Shown here one piece after another: positions 34,928 through 43,902 of a stretch of DNA of 64,000 bases. Location of the stretch: assembly GCF_015351595.1 (NCBI RefSeq), contig NZ_JADKPT010000001.1, forward strand, positions 930,001-994,000, written 5' to 3'. The notes under the pieces were generated by a model that was given only the letters and a program-made list of their open reading frames with translations, was not told where the DNA came from and searched no databases. Origin of the DNA: Flavobacterium sp. LC2016-12 (GTDB lineage Bacteria > Bacteroidota > Bacteroidia > Flavobacteriales > Flavobacteriaceae). Positions within the stretch are counted from its first letter, which is position 1. The number at the start of each line of letters is the position of its first letter. Position numbers and translations under genes: made by a program.

Positions 34928-35599
34928 ATGAAAATTAATCTATCTCAGGAATGGCAAGATGTTTTAGCAGATGAAATGGCACAACCGTATTTCACAGAAT
35001 TGCTTACATCTTTAGAAGAAGATTGTAAACATCATATTTGCTATCCGCCTGTAGATTTAATTTTTTCTGCTTTTAATCATTGTTCTTTCAAAGATGTAAA
35101 AGTGGTTATTATTGGCCAGGATCCTTACCATGGAGCGGGAGAGGCCAATGGATTGAGCTTTTCAGTTAATGATAATGTAAAAATCCCACCTTCTTTGCGT
35201 AACATTTTCAGGGAAATAAATTCAGATTTAGATTCTGTTTTTATGCCAACTTCCGGAAATTTGGAAAAATGGGCAGACCAGGGTGTTTTACTCTTGAATG
35301 CTTCTTTGACAGTTCGAAAAGATAGCCCTAATAGTCATAAACATTTAAAATGGAATCTTTTTACAGATGCTGTTATTCAGGCTATTTCCGATAAAAAAGA
35401 AAATGTTGTTTTCCTATTATGGGGAAGTTTTGCTCAGAAAAAAGGATTAAAAATTGACCGTTCAAAACATTATGTTCTAGAGTCAGGCCACCCGTCTCCA
35501 ATGAGTGCCAATCAGGGAAAATGGTTTGGTAACAAACATTTTAGTAAAACGAATGCTTTTTTGATATCAAAAGGGCTCAAAGAAATTGAGTGGTTTTAA
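34928..35599 (+). CDS. ung: Uracil-DNA glycosylase
   Basis: The 223-residue protein is a family 1 UDG. It has the water-activating motif GQDPYHGAGEANGLSFSV with catalytic Asp65, the uracil-specificity LLLNASLTVR segment, and the DNA-intercalation loop GHPSPMSAN near the C-terminus. It removes uracil from DNA to start base excision repair. All key motifs are intact and the length is typical. It is divergent from mutS2 and converges on the small DUF4258-like gene with only 2 bp between the stops. Confidence 0.97.
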   Translation: MKINLSQEWQDVLADEMAQPYFTELLTSLEEDCKHHICYPPVDLIFSAFNHCSFKDVKVVIIGQDPYHGAGEANGLSFSVNDNVKIPPSLRNIFREINSDLDSVFMPTSGNLEKWADQGVLLLNASLTVRKDSPNSHKHLKWNLFTDAVIQAISDKKENVVFLLWGSFAQKKGLKIDRSKHYVLESGHPSPMSANQGKWFGNKHFSKTNAFLISKGLKEIEWF

Positions 35600-35601
35600 A
35601 G

Positions 35602-35976
35602 CTATTTTTTAATAATTTCTTCTAAAACAGCCTTCTTTTCGTAGTTAACTACTTTCAGAATGATTTCTTGATTTTTTACTGTTTTACCTTCAATGATATA
35701 TAATTTTCCTTTTTTGAAATCAACATTGCTTTGATCAAAATCAACATCTCCATAAGTCAATGTATTTTTGATATCTGCAGTATCTATCCATTTTTCGTTC
35801 AAAGTCTGAATTGCTTTATCGGAATATTGAAAAGGTTTTGTGCGTAAATTGTTTAAAACTCGGGCATTCGGGAAATAGTTGCAACGTGTATCTTTTCCAC
35901 TAAAAACAAGGGCTACAAAAAAGCATCCCATAATCAGACCAATCAAATAATAAGCAAAACGATGTACGAACTTCAT
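35602..35976 (-). CDS. Membrane-anchored DUF4258-like protein
   Basis: The start chosen is ATG at 35976, giving MKFVHRFAYYLIGLIMGCFF (124 residues); an ATG at 35994 would add six residues. One hydrophobic helix (about residues 6-26) anchors a small domain with NARVLNNLRTKPFQYSDKA and YGDVDFDQSNVD phrases. I recognise it as the small flavobacterial protein often found beside alanine dehydrogenase and tentatively class it as DUF4258. No function is known. It lies 36 bp after the ald start on the same strand orientation (ald is upstream), so they may form one transcript. Confidence 0.65.
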   Translation of the reverse strand: MKFVHRFAYYLIGLIMGCFFVALVFSGKDTRCNYFPNARVLNNLRTKPFQYSDKAIQTLNEKWIDTADIKNTLTYGDVDFDQSNVDFKKGKLYIIEGKTVKNQEIILKVVNYEKKAVLEEIIKK

Positions 35977-36012
35977 GAAATAAAATTTTTGCAAAGGTAC
36001 GCTAAAGTTCCT

Positions 36013-37212
36013 TTAAAATACAAGTAAATTAATATCGTTGTCTGGCAAATCAAACCAATCGCCAATTGCTTTATTTGTTAGGATTCCGTGGTATAAATAA
36101 ACTCCGTTTTTTAAACCTTTATTACATCTGATAGAACTTTCTAAACCTCCGTCGTCTGCTATCTGTAGTAAGTATGGAGTAAGAATGTTACTAATTGATA
36201 ATGAGGCGGTTTTGGAGTATCTTGATGGAATATTTGGTACGCAATAATGCAAAACATTACTTTTTATGAAAGTTGGTTTTTCATGAGTAGTCACTTCTGA
36301 AGTTTCAAAACAGCCTCCGGTATCAATACTAACATCGACAATTACGGCTCCTTTTTTCATATGCTCCACCATAGTTTCCGTAACTACAATCGGACAGCGC
36401 TCTTTACCACGCATAGCGCCAATCGCTACATCACAACGTCTTAATGCTTTCAATAAAGCTTTTTGTTGTACTGTAGAAGTAAAGATTCTTTGGTTTAAAT
36501 TATTCTGCAAACGGCGTAATTTCGTGATCGAATTATCAAAAACCTTCACGTTTGCTCCAAGCCCAATGGCAGTTTTAGCAGCAAATTCGCCTACCGTTCC
36601 AGCACCTAAAATGACGACTTCAGTAGGAGGGACACCGGTAATATTCCCGAATAAAAGTCCTTTTCCAAATTCATCCGTAATCATTAATTCCGCTGCGATT
36701 AGGATCGAAGCAGTTCCTGCAATTTCGCTTAAAGATTTTACAGCTGGATAAGAACCATCTTCATCTTTAATATATTCAAAGGCTAATGCAGTTATTTTTT
36801 TTTGAGCTAAAGCTTCAAAGTATTCTTTCTTTTTTGTCTTTAATTGAATAGCTGAAATAATAATCGTTTCCGGGTTAATCATTTTAATTTCAGCCAAGGT
36901 TGGTGGCTCAACTTTAAGTAACATCGGACAGCCAAAAACCTTTTTGGTATCTTTTGTAACTTCTGCTCCCGCATCACTATATTCCTTGTCAGAATAACTG
37001 GAACTTTCCCCTGCACCAGATTCAATCATTACGCGATGACCTTCATAGGTAAGCGAATTTACAGCGTCCGGCGTCAGGCAAATACGACGTTCCTGATAAC
37101 TGGTTTCTTTAGGTATTCCTATGAAAAGCTCTCTTTTAAATCGGCCCACTTCAAGTTTTTCTTCTTGTGGTAACAATTGTTGTTTCGTAAATGGAGTTAA
37201 AGTAATTGACAT
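36013..37212 (-). CDS. ald: Alanine dehydrogenase
   Basis: The 399-residue protein matches the alanine dehydrogenase/PNT N- and C-domain pair. The N-terminal catalytic part has GIPKETSYQERRICLTPDAV, and the NAD-binding Rossmann motif is VVILGAGTVGEFAAKTAIGLGANV (about residues 200-223). It interconverts L-alanine and pyruvate plus ammonia with NAD. It is about 25 residues longer than the classic enzyme at the N-terminus (MSITLTPFTKQQLLPQEEKL), which I take to be normal in Bacteroidetes. The downstream membrane protein gene follows by 36 bp. Confidence 0.92.
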   Translation of the reverse strand: MSITLTPFTKQQLLPQEEKLEVGRFKRELFIGIPKETSYQERRICLTPDAVNSLTYEGHRVMIESGAGESSSYSDKEYSDAGAEVTKDTKKVFGCPMLLKVEPPTLAEIKMINPETIIISAIQLKTKKKEYFEALAQKKITALAFEYIKDEDGSYPAVKSLSEIAGTASILIAAELMITDEFGKGLLFGNITGVPPTEVVILGAGTVGEFAAKTAIGLGANVKVFDNSITKLRRLQNNLNQRIFTSTVQQKALLKALRRCDVAIGAMRGKERCPIVVTETMVEHMKKGAVIVDVSIDTGGCFETSEVTTHEKPTFIKSNVLHYCVPNIPSRYSKTASLSISNILTPYLLQIADDGGLESSIRCNKGLKNGVYLYHGILTNKAIGDWFDLPDNDINLLVF

Positions 37213-37296
37213 GGGTTGTGCAAATAATTAAGAGTACAAATTACGTAAAAAGTTTTAAAATTACTGTAAATATTCTGCTAATACTAAAAGTCAATA

Positions 37297-37770
37297 TTAA
37301 GAGATTGTTTTTTCCATTTTTATGTCAGCTCTTTCATAACTGACATCGCCTAATGGAACTTCAACAAAGCCAAATTTTTCATATAAATGTAGTGCGGGAA
37401 GTAAAATTCTGTTTGAATATAAAAGCAATTTTTTGATATTGTTTTGTTCGGCAACAGCGATACTATGAATCAATAATTTATTGCCAATTCCGAGACCTTG
37501 TGCTTTGTCTGAAACGGCCATTTTACTTAATTCGAAAGTGTCTTCATCAATTTTCATTAACGAAACTGTTCCAAGGATTTCATCATTATATTTTGCATAG
37601 AAAATCATTCCACCTTTATTAATAATTTCTTCTTGTGGATTTGAAAGTACCAATTCATCTTTCTTCTCAATTCTAAAATACTTTTGAAGCCACTCGAAGT
37701 TTAAGGTTTTGATGTGATCTTTTAAATCTGAAGAAAAAGGGATTATTTCGACTATATTTTGGGTATTCAT
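37297..37770 (-). CDS. GNAT-family N-acetyltransferase
   Basis: The start chosen is ATG at 37770, giving MNTQNIVEIIPFSSDLK (157 residues); an in-frame ATG at 37821 falls inside a repeat-bearing spacer and is unlikely. The acetyl-CoA binding motif A is AVSDKAQGLGIGNKLLIHSI (about residues 92-111, with the Q/RxxGxG/A core QGLGIG), followed by LYSNRILLPALHLYEKFGFVEV. The acetyl acceptor is unknown. It is followed on the same strand by ald, across a gap of 84 bp. Confidence 0.9.
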   Translation of the reverse strand: MNTQNIVEIIPFSSDLKDHIKTLNFEWLQKYFRIEKKDELVLSNPQEEIINKGGMIFYAKYNDEILGTVSLMKIDEDTFELSKMAVSDKAQGLGIGNKLLIHSIAVAEQNNIKKLLLYSNRILLPALHLYEKFGFVEVPLGDVSYERADIKMEKTIS

Positions 37771-37787
37771 AATTATATCAGTTGTTT

Positions 37788-37879
37788 CACAGAGATACAC
37801 GAAGTTTTCGTAGAGTAACACAAAGAATTTGTAAAAAGAAGCTCTGCGAATCTCCCTGAAATCTTCGTGAATCTCTGTG
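37788..37879. repeat. Inverted repeat of CACAGAGATTCACGAAG words
   Basis: The left word (37788-37804, CACAGAGATACACGAAG) and the right word (37863-37879) are reverse complements with one mismatch in 17 bp. Degenerate CTCTGCGAATCTC copies lie between them. It fills the spacer between tsaE and the GNAT gene, both on the minus strand. The word is one I know as common in Flavobacterium spacers. Confidence 0.8.
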
Positions 37880-37883
37880 GAAT

Positions 37884-38291
37884 TTAAACCAGTTCTAAGT
37901 TTCTTTTTCCATCAGCCAATAACTTAATTGTAACTGTAGAATGTTCTTCCGGAATTAGACTTGCAATTTTTTCAGACCATTCAATGAAACACCAATTTCC
38001 AGAATACAAATAATCATCAACGCCCATATCAAGCGCTTCGGTTTCTTTGTTTAATCTGTAAAAATCAAAATGGTAAACAATTTGATTGTTAGAAGTATAA
38101 TATTCGTTAACTAAAGAAAAGGTTGGGCTGCTTGTAGCGCCTTCAACCCCTAAACTTTTGCATAATTGTTTGATTAAAGTAGTCTTTCCAACTCCCATTT
38201 CACCATTAAAAAGAATGATTTTTTTTGGATTTGAAGTTATAATTTGCTCCGCTACTTCTTGAATTTGATCTAATGAAAAAACGATATTCAT
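37884..38291 (-). CDS. tsaE: tRNA threonylcarbamoyladenosine biosynthesis ATPase TsaE
   Basis: The 135-residue protein is a compact P-loop ATPase with Walker A GEMGVGKTT (about residues 30-38). Its other conserved phrases are SPTFSLVNEY, the HFDFYRL block and FIEWSEKI. TsaE is the small ATPase that drives cycles of the TsaB-TsaD complex in t6A tRNA modification. All motifs are present and the length is typical. It is separated from porX by a short hairpin and may be cotranscribed with it. Confidence 0.95.
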   Translation of the reverse strand: MNIVFSLDQIQEVAEQIITSNPKKIILFNGEMGVGKTTLIKQLCKSLGVEGATSSPTFSLVNEYYTSNNQIVYHFDFYRLNKETEALDMGVDDYLYSGNWCFIEWSEKIASLIPEEHSTVTIKLLADGKRNLELV

Positions 38292-38316
38292 TTTTATTGC
38301 TTATTAATTATAGTCC

Positions 38317-38348
38317 CAGTCCCAGTTTACATTTTTCAACTGGGACTG
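38317..38348. repeat. 11-bp hairpin in the porX-tsaE spacer
   Basis: CAGTCCCAGTT (38317-38327) pairs perfectly with AACTGGGACTG (38338-38348) over a 10-base loop. It lies between two same-strand genes. It is GC-richer than the other spacer hairpins, so it could attenuate or stop transcription from porX. No T-run follows on the minus strand. Confidence 0.8.
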
Positions 38349-38357
38349 AAAACTGTC

Positions 38358-39911
38358 TTATTTCGGATTAAAAACCAAAAACGGAATTATCATTTCTTCT
38401 AATGAAATTCCACCATGTTGATATGTATTTCTGTAATAACTCACATAATGATTGTAGTTGTTTACATAAGCCAAAAAGTAATCGTTTTTGGCAAAAATAA
38501 ATGAACTACTCATATTTATAGCTGGTAAACCTATATCTTTAGGCTCTTTTACGACATACACATCCTTTTGCTCATATGTTAAACTACGACCGGTTTTATA
38601 ACGCAAATTTAAGCTTGTATTTTTATCTCCAACAACTTTAGATGGGTTTTTTACATTAATTGTCCCGTGATCTGTGGTCAAAATTAATTTGAATCCTAAA
38701 AGTTGTGCTTGCTGAATAATTTCTAAAAGCGGAGAGTTTTTAAACCAGCTTAAAGTCAGGGAACGATAGGCTTTATCGTCAGAAGCTAGCTCTTTTACGA
38801 CTTCCATTTCCGTTTTGGCGTGGGAAAGCATGTCTACAAAATTATAAACTACTGTTACTAAATCATTGCCTTTTAGTGCTTTGAAGTTTTCTGCCAATTT
38901 TTTACCGCCTGCGTAATTGGTAATTTTAAAATAATCTTCTTTAATGTTTAATCCTAAACGTTTTAATTGAGCAGAAAGAAACTCGGCTTCGTAAAGGTTT
39001 TTTCCACCATCTTCAACATCGTTTTTCCAATATTGCGGAAATTGTTTTTCCATTTCTATTGGCAATAACCCAGAGAAAATAGCATTTCTGGCGTATTGAG
39101 TAGCGGTTGGAAGAATCGAGAAATAGGGAACTTCTTTTTCTAATTTATAATAGTTAGAAACTACAGTTTCAAAAGATTTCCATTGATCGTAACGTAAATT
39201 ATCAATAACAACAAACAAGATTGGCTTGTCTTTCTTTTTAAGTTCCGGAACAACTAATTCTTTAAATAAATTATGCGATTGAATAGGTTTATCTGCTTTT
39301 GGTGCAAACCAGTCTTCATAATTTCTTTCAATGTATTTTCCGAATTGCGAATTGGCTTCAACCTTTTGGGATTCAAGGATTTCAATCATTCCCTGATCGT
39401 TGATGTTTTCTAATTCTAATTCCCAAAAAATCAATTTTTTATACAATTCAACCCAATCTTCAAAAGAATTAACCATCGCTAATTCCATGGAGATTTTGCG
39501 GAATTCCTTCTGATAATCTAAAGTTGTTTTCTCAGAAATTAATCTCGAATGATCCAGATTTTTCTTCAAACTCAACAAAATTTGATTTGGATTTACGGGT
39601 TTGATTAAGTAGTCAGCGATTTTAGAACCAATGGCTTCTTCCATTATGTATTCTTCCTCACTTTTAGTAATCATAATCATCGGAATGGCTGATTTTTTTT
39701 CTTTCATTTCTGAAAGTGTTTCCAAACCGCTCATACCTGGCATATTTTCATCCAAAAAAACAATATCAAAATTATCTTCTTCAAACAAAGCAATGGCATC
39801 CAATCCGTTGTTGCAAGTAGTTACAGCATAGTTTTTTTTCTCCAGAAATAATATATGAGGCTTTAAAAGATCGATTTCATCGTCGACCCAAAGTATTTTT
39901 ATCTTGTCCAT
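38358..39911 (-). CDS. porX: PorX: T9SS response regulator with PglZ domain
   Basis: The 517-residue protein has an N-terminal receiver domain (about residues 1-120: acidic pocket D10-D11, phospho-acceptor D54 in VFLDENMPGMSG, K104). A helical linker and a C-terminal PglZ/alkaline phosphatase-like domain (about 190-517) follow. In the latter, VVIDNLRYDQW, SILPTATQYARNA and TTDHGT supply metal and nucleophile candidates. PorX is the response regulator that, with the PorY kinase and sigma SigP, controls the T9SS; its PglZ domain hydrolyses oligonucleotides in other species. It is not a BREX PglZ. Its expression is likely constitutive; no porY is in the window. Confidence 0.95.
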   Translation of the reverse strand: MDKIKILWVDDEIDLLKPHILFLEKKNYAVTTCNNGLDAIALFEEDNFDIVFLDENMPGMSGLETLSEMKEKKSAIPMIMITKSEEEYIMEEAIGSKIADYLIKPVNPNQILLSLKKNLDHSRLISEKTTLDYQKEFRKISMELAMVNSFEDWVELYKKLIFWELELENINDQGMIEILESQKVEANSQFGKYIERNYEDWFAPKADKPIQSHNLFKELVVPELKKKDKPILFVVIDNLRYDQWKSFETVVSNYYKLEKEVPYFSILPTATQYARNAIFSGLLPIEMEKQFPQYWKNDVEDGGKNLYEAEFLSAQLKRLGLNIKEDYFKITNYAGGKKLAENFKALKGNDLVTVVYNFVDMLSHAKTEMEVVKELASDDKAYRSLTLSWFKNSPLLEIIQQAQLLGFKLILTTDHGTINVKNPSKVVGDKNTSLNLRYKTGRSLTYEQKDVYVVKEPKDIGLPAINMSSSFIFAKNDYFLAYVNNYNHYVSYYRNTYQHGGISLEEMIIPFLVFNPK

Positions 39912-40134
39912 AAACGTATTTTAATTTTTAATGCAATTTAGAAGTATAGAACTTAAAAAGTATTAAAAATAGTATAAAATTCAGAATAATGAATCCTCTT
40001 TTTAGATTAAAATCCTCTTTTACGTTATGTATTGCTTTGAAAATCAAGGTAAATTATTGTTGATTTTTAAGTAAAAAACCGAAAGCTGTTTATAGTTAAT
40101 TACTTATATTTGTTGACCTAAAAAGAATCAGATT

Positions 40135-41364
40135 GTGACTCACATCAATAAGTTAAAAATATTCAATGACCCTATTTATGGGTTTATTTCTATACCGAAC
40201 GAACTCATTTACGACTTAATTCAGCATCCGTATTTTCAGCGTTTACGCCGTATTTCACAAATGGGATTATCGTATTTGGTTTATCCGGGTGCTAATCATA
40301 CGCGTTTTCACCATGCTTTAGGATGTATGCATTTGATGCAGAAAGCTGTTGAAACACTTCGTTTTAAAGGAGTTGCTATTTCAAACGACGAAGAATGTGC
40401 TTTATTGATTGCTATTTTATTGCATGATATTGGTCATGGTCCATTTTCTCATGCGATGGAAAAAAGTATTGTTGAAGATGTAAATCACGAGGCAATTTCG
40501 CTGTTATTCATGAATCAGTTAAATGAAGAGTTTGATGGAAGGTTGAGTTTGGCGATTCAGGTTTTTAAAGGTGAATACCACAGAAAGTTCATGTTGCAAT
40601 TGATTTCTAGTCAATTAGATATGGATAGGATGGATTATTTAAAAAGGGATAGTTTCTATACCGGAGTTGCTGAAGGAAATGTGAATTCTGAGCGATTGAT
40701 CCAAATGATGAATGTCGTGGACGGTGTTTTGGTTATTGAAGAAAAAGGAATTTATTCTGTTGAAAAATTCTTGCTTTCCAGACGATTAATGTATTGGCAG
40801 GCCTATTTGCATAAAACGAGCTTGGTGGCAGAGTTAATTTTGATGAAAGTATTGAAAAGAGCCAAAGAGCTAACCTTAAAAGGAAACTCTTTACCGTGCA
40901 GCGAACCACTTTTATTTTTTATGCAAAACAAAGTGTCGTTGGAAGATTTTGATGCTGACAAGCTGGATTTATTTTCTCAATTGGATGATTTTGATATTAT
41001 AAGCGCTTTGAAAGCCTGGCAGAGACAGGATGATTTTATACTTTCGACCTTAAGTAAAATGATCATTAATAGAGATTTATTGAAGATTAAATTAAGTGCA
41101 GAGAAAATTCCGATGGAGGAATCGCAATCAATGAAAGAAGAGTTTGCAGAAGAACATCATATTTCGTCTGTAGATGCCGGATTTTTTATTTTTAGAGGAA
41201 AAATAAAAAATCAGGCTTACAGTAAAGAAGCTGAACCGATACGAATTTTGAAAAAAGATAAAACAATTGAGGATGTTGTAGAAGCATCTGATCAATTGAA
41301 TTTGAAATCGTTATCTAAATTGGTAACAAAATATTACATCTGTTTTCCAAAACAACTTATCTAA
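40135..41364 (+). CDS. HD-domain phosphohydrolase (SAMHD1/dGTPase-like)
   Basis: The 409-residue protein starts at GTG 40135 (MTHINKLKIFNDP). The HD metal site is visible: HTRFHHALGCMH (about residues 62-73) and LLHDIGHGPFSHAME (about 97-111), followed by a later Asp in LDMDRMDYLKRDS. Such proteins hydrolyse dNTPs or other nucleotides. Family naming varies (dGTP triphosphohydrolase, YdhJ-like), and the nucleotide is not evident. A TATATTTG box is at 40105-40112. It heads the plus-strand lpx cluster with a 39-bp gap. Confidence 0.9.
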   Translation: MTHINKLKIFNDPIYGFISIPNELIYDLIQHPYFQRLRRISQMGLSYLVYPGANHTRFHHALGCMHLMQKAVETLRFKGVAISNDEECALLIAILLHDIGHGPFSHAMEKSIVEDVNHEAISLLFMNQLNEEFDGRLSLAIQVFKGEYHRKFMLQLISSQLDMDRMDYLKRDSFYTGVAEGNVNSERLIQMMNVVDGVLVIEEKGIYSVEKFLLSRRLMYWQAYLHKTSLVAELILMKVLKRAKELTLKGNSLPCSEPLLFFMQNKVSLEDFDADKLDLFSQLDDFDIISALKAWQRQDDFILSTLSKMIINRDLLKIKLSAEKIPMEESQSMKEEFAEEHHISSVDAGFFIFRGKIKNQAYSKEAEPIRILKKDKTIEDVVEASDQLNLKSLSKLVTKYYICFPKQLI

Positions 41365-41403
41365 AATTAACATTTAAAATCTATTTTTTATATTTTTGTC
41401 GCA

Positions 41404-42447
41404 ATGAAATTTACAGCAGAACAAATAGCGGGAATTTTAGAAGGAGAAGTTGTTGGGAATCCTAACGCAGAAGTTTCTCGGTTATCTAAAATAGAAGAAG
41501 GCGAGGAAGGATCGCTTACTTTTTTGGCTAATCCCAAATATATCAACTACATATATACTACTAAGGCTTCAGTGACAATTGTTAATGACAGCTTTATACC
41601 AGAACAGGAAATTACCACAACCTTAATAAAAGTTGAAGATGCTTATGCGTCTTTTTCTAAACTTTTGCAGTTTTACAATCAGGTAAAATTGAATAAAAAC
41701 GGAATAGAAGCACAGTCTTTTATGTCTGAAGGAACTAAACATGGAGAAAACTTATATTTAGGAAGCTTTAGTTATATAGGACAAAATGTGGTTTTAGGTA
41801 ATAATGTAAAAATTTATCCAAACAGTTTTATTGGCGATAATGTTGTTATTGGCGACAATGTATATATTTTTGCCGGGGCTAAGATATATTCAGAAACCGT
41901 TATCGGAAATAATTGCACCATTCATTCGGGAACTATTATTGGTGCGGATGGTTTTGGTTTTGTGCCAGATGAACAAGGTGTTTATAGTAAAGTACCTCAA
42001 ATTGGGAATGTAATTATAGAAGATAATGTAGATATTGGAGCCAATACTACAATTGACAGAGCAACTCTTGGTTCTACGATTATTAGAAAAGGAGTTAAAT
42101 TAGACAATCAGATTCAGATTGCCCATAATGTAGAAATTGGTAAAAACACTGTAATAGCAGCTCAATCAGGCGTTGCAGGTTCTACAAAAATTGGCGAAAA
42201 CTGCATGATTGGTGGGCAAGTTGGTATCGCAGGACATTTAATTATAGGTAATAACGTAAGGCTTCAAGCTCAGTCAGGAGTAGCAAGAAACATCAAAGAT
42301 GATGAAGTTTTGCAAGGATCTCCATCGCTTGGATACGGTGATTTTAATAAATCATACGTTCATTTTAAAAATTTACCAAAAATTGTGTCCGAACTGGATG
42401 AATTAAAAAAACAAATAATAAACCCAAAAAATGGAAATAATGGTTAA
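41404..42447 (+). CDS. lpxD: UDP-3-O-acylglucosamine N-acyltransferase LpxD
   Basis: The 347-residue protein has the LpxD N-terminal uridine-binding domain (about residues 1-100, with LTFLANPKY). A left-handed beta-helix of hexapeptide repeats (about 105-320) contains the active-site His in QIAHNVEIG. It adds the second 3-hydroxyacyl chain to lipid A precursors in the cytoplasm. A TATTTTTG box at 41391-41398 lies just 5 bp before the start; if used, the message would be nearly leaderless. It overlaps the lpxC/fabZ gene by about 8 bp. Confidence 0.95.
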   Translation: MKFTAEQIAGILEGEVVGNPNAEVSRLSKIEEGEEGSLTFLANPKYINYIYTTKASVTIVNDSFIPEQEITTTLIKVEDAYASFSKLLQFYNQVKLNKNGIEAQSFMSEGTKHGENLYLGSFSYIGQNVVLGNNVKIYPNSFIGDNVVIGDNVYIFAGAKIYSETVIGNNCTIHSGTIIGADGFGFVPDEQGVYSKVPQIGNVIIEDNVDIGANTTIDRATLGSTIIRKGVKLDNQIQIAHNVEIGKNTVIAAQSGVAGSTKIGENCMIGGQVGIAGHLIIGNNVRLQAQSGVARNIKDDEVLQGSPSLGYGDFNKSYVHFKNLPKIVSELDELKKQIINPKNGNNG

Positions 42448-43828
42448 ACAGAAGACCATCAAAAATGAAATTTCACTAACAGGAGTTGGATTACACACTG
42501 GAAAAGAAGTTACAATGACTTTTAAACCAGCTCCAATTAATAATGGTTTCACTTTTGTAAGAGTAGATTTGCAAGGTCAGCCAGTGATTGAAGCTGATGC
42601 TAATTATGTTGTTAATACACAAAGAGGTACCAATTTAGAGAAATTAGGTGTAAAAATTCAGACTCCAGAGCATGTGCTAGCGGCATTGGTTGGTTGTGAT
42701 TTGGATAATGTTATCATAGAATTAAATGCTTCAGAACTTCCAATTATGGACGGTTCTTCGAAATATTTTGTTGAAGCAATAGAAAAAGCCGGAATTGAAG
42801 AACAAGACGCTAAACGTAACGTTTATGTTGTAAAAGAAGTAATTTCTTTTACAGATGAAGCTACTGGAAGTGAAATTCTGGTAATGCCAAGCGATGATTA
42901 TCAGGTTACTGCTATGGTTGATTTTGGTACTAAAGTTTTAGGTACACAAAATGCAACGATGAAAAGCATAGCCGATTTTAAAGATGAAATCGCTAATTCA
43001 AGAACTTTTAGTTTTTTACATGAATTAGAGTCTTTATTAGAGCATGGTTTAATTAAAGGTGGAGATTTAAATAATGCTATTGTTTACGTAGATAAAGAGA
43101 TCTCTGATGCTACAATGGAAAATTTAAAGAAAGCCTTTGGTAAAGATAAAATTTCTGTAAAACCGAATGGTGTTTTAGATAATCTTACTTTACATTATCC
43201 AAACGAAGCTGCACGTCATAAATTATTAGACGTTGTTGGGGATTTGGCTTTAATTGGAGTAAGGATTCAAGGAAAAATTATCGCAAACAAACCAGGTCAC
43301 TACGTAAATACTCAGTTTGCCAAAAAAATTGGAAAAATCATCAAAATTGAGCAGAGAAATCATGTGCCTGTTTATGATTTGAACAAAGAACCTTTAATGG
43401 ATATTCACAAAATCATGGCTATGTTACCACATAGACCACCGTTTTTGTTAATTGACAGAATTATAGAAATGTCTGACAGACATGTTGTAGGTTTGAAAAA
43501 TGTAACGATGAATGAAAATTTCTTCGTTGGACACTTTCCTGAAGCTCCGGTAATGCCAGGGGTTTTAATTGTTGAAGCTATGGCACAAACAGGTGGAATT
43601 TTGGTTTTAAGCACAGTTCCGGATCCTGAAAATTATTTGACTTATTTTATGAAAATAGATAATGTTAAGTTCAAACATAAAGTATTGCCAGGTGATACAT
43701 TAATTTTCAAATGCGAATTGATTTCTCCGATCAGAAGAGGAATCTGTCATATGCAGGCAAATGCATACGCAAATGGTAAATTAGTTACCGAGGCAGAATT
43801 AATGGCTCAAATTGTAAAAAAACAATAA
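42440..43828 (+). CDS. Bifunctional LpxC deacetylase / FabZ dehydratase
   Basis: The start chosen is ATG at 42440, giving MVKQKTIKNEISLTG (462 residues); an ATG 9 bp upstream (42431) is also possible. LpxC occupies about residues 1-305 (PEHVLAALVG and zinc-site HKLLDVVGDL). FabZ occupies about 320-460 (LPHRPPFLLIDRI, catalytic GHFPEAPVMPGVL and VEAMAQTGG). LpxC commits to lipid A synthesis; FabZ dehydrates 3-hydroxyacyl-ACP, the shared substrate pool. The fused form is known in Bacteroidetes and Chlorobi. Both halves look complete. Confidence 0.97.
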   Translation: MVKQKTIKNEISLTGVGLHTGKEVTMTFKPAPINNGFTFVRVDLQGQPVIEADANYVVNTQRGTNLEKLGVKIQTPEHVLAALVGCDLDNVIIELNASELPIMDGSSKYFVEAIEKAGIEEQDAKRNVYVVKEVISFTDEATGSEILVMPSDDYQVTAMVDFGTKVLGTQNATMKSIADFKDEIANSRTFSFLHELESLLEHGLIKGGDLNNAIVYVDKEISDATMENLKKAFGKDKISVKPNGVLDNLTLHYPNEAARHKLLDVVGDLALIGVRIQGKIIANKPGHYVNTQFAKKIGKIIKIEQRNHVPVYDLNKEPLMDIHKIMAMLPHRPPFLLIDRIIEMSDRHVVGLKNVTMNENFFVGHFPEAPVMPGVLIVEAMAQTGGILVLSTVPDPENYLTYFMKIDNVKFKHKVLPGDTLIFKCELISPIRRGICHMQANAYANGKLVTEAELMAQIVKKQ

Positions 43829-43902
43829 TAATTTAATGAAAATTATTGTTTACGTTTGTTGCCCAAATTAGACTATTTTAATTTAAAATATAAAACATAC
43901 AG

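Noticed and set aside
38358..39911. PglZ domain considered as evidence of a BREX system
   Set aside because: The protein starts with a receiver domain with D54 and matches PorX; no brxC, pglX or other BREX genes are near.
40135..41364. HD hydrolase considered as a phage-defence dNTPase
   Set aside because: It heads a housekeeping lpx cluster and no defence genes are nearby.
41391..41404. Leaderless lpxD message from the TATTTTTG box
   Set aside because: The box has no -33 partner and is 5 bp from the start, so I mention it but do not call a promoter.
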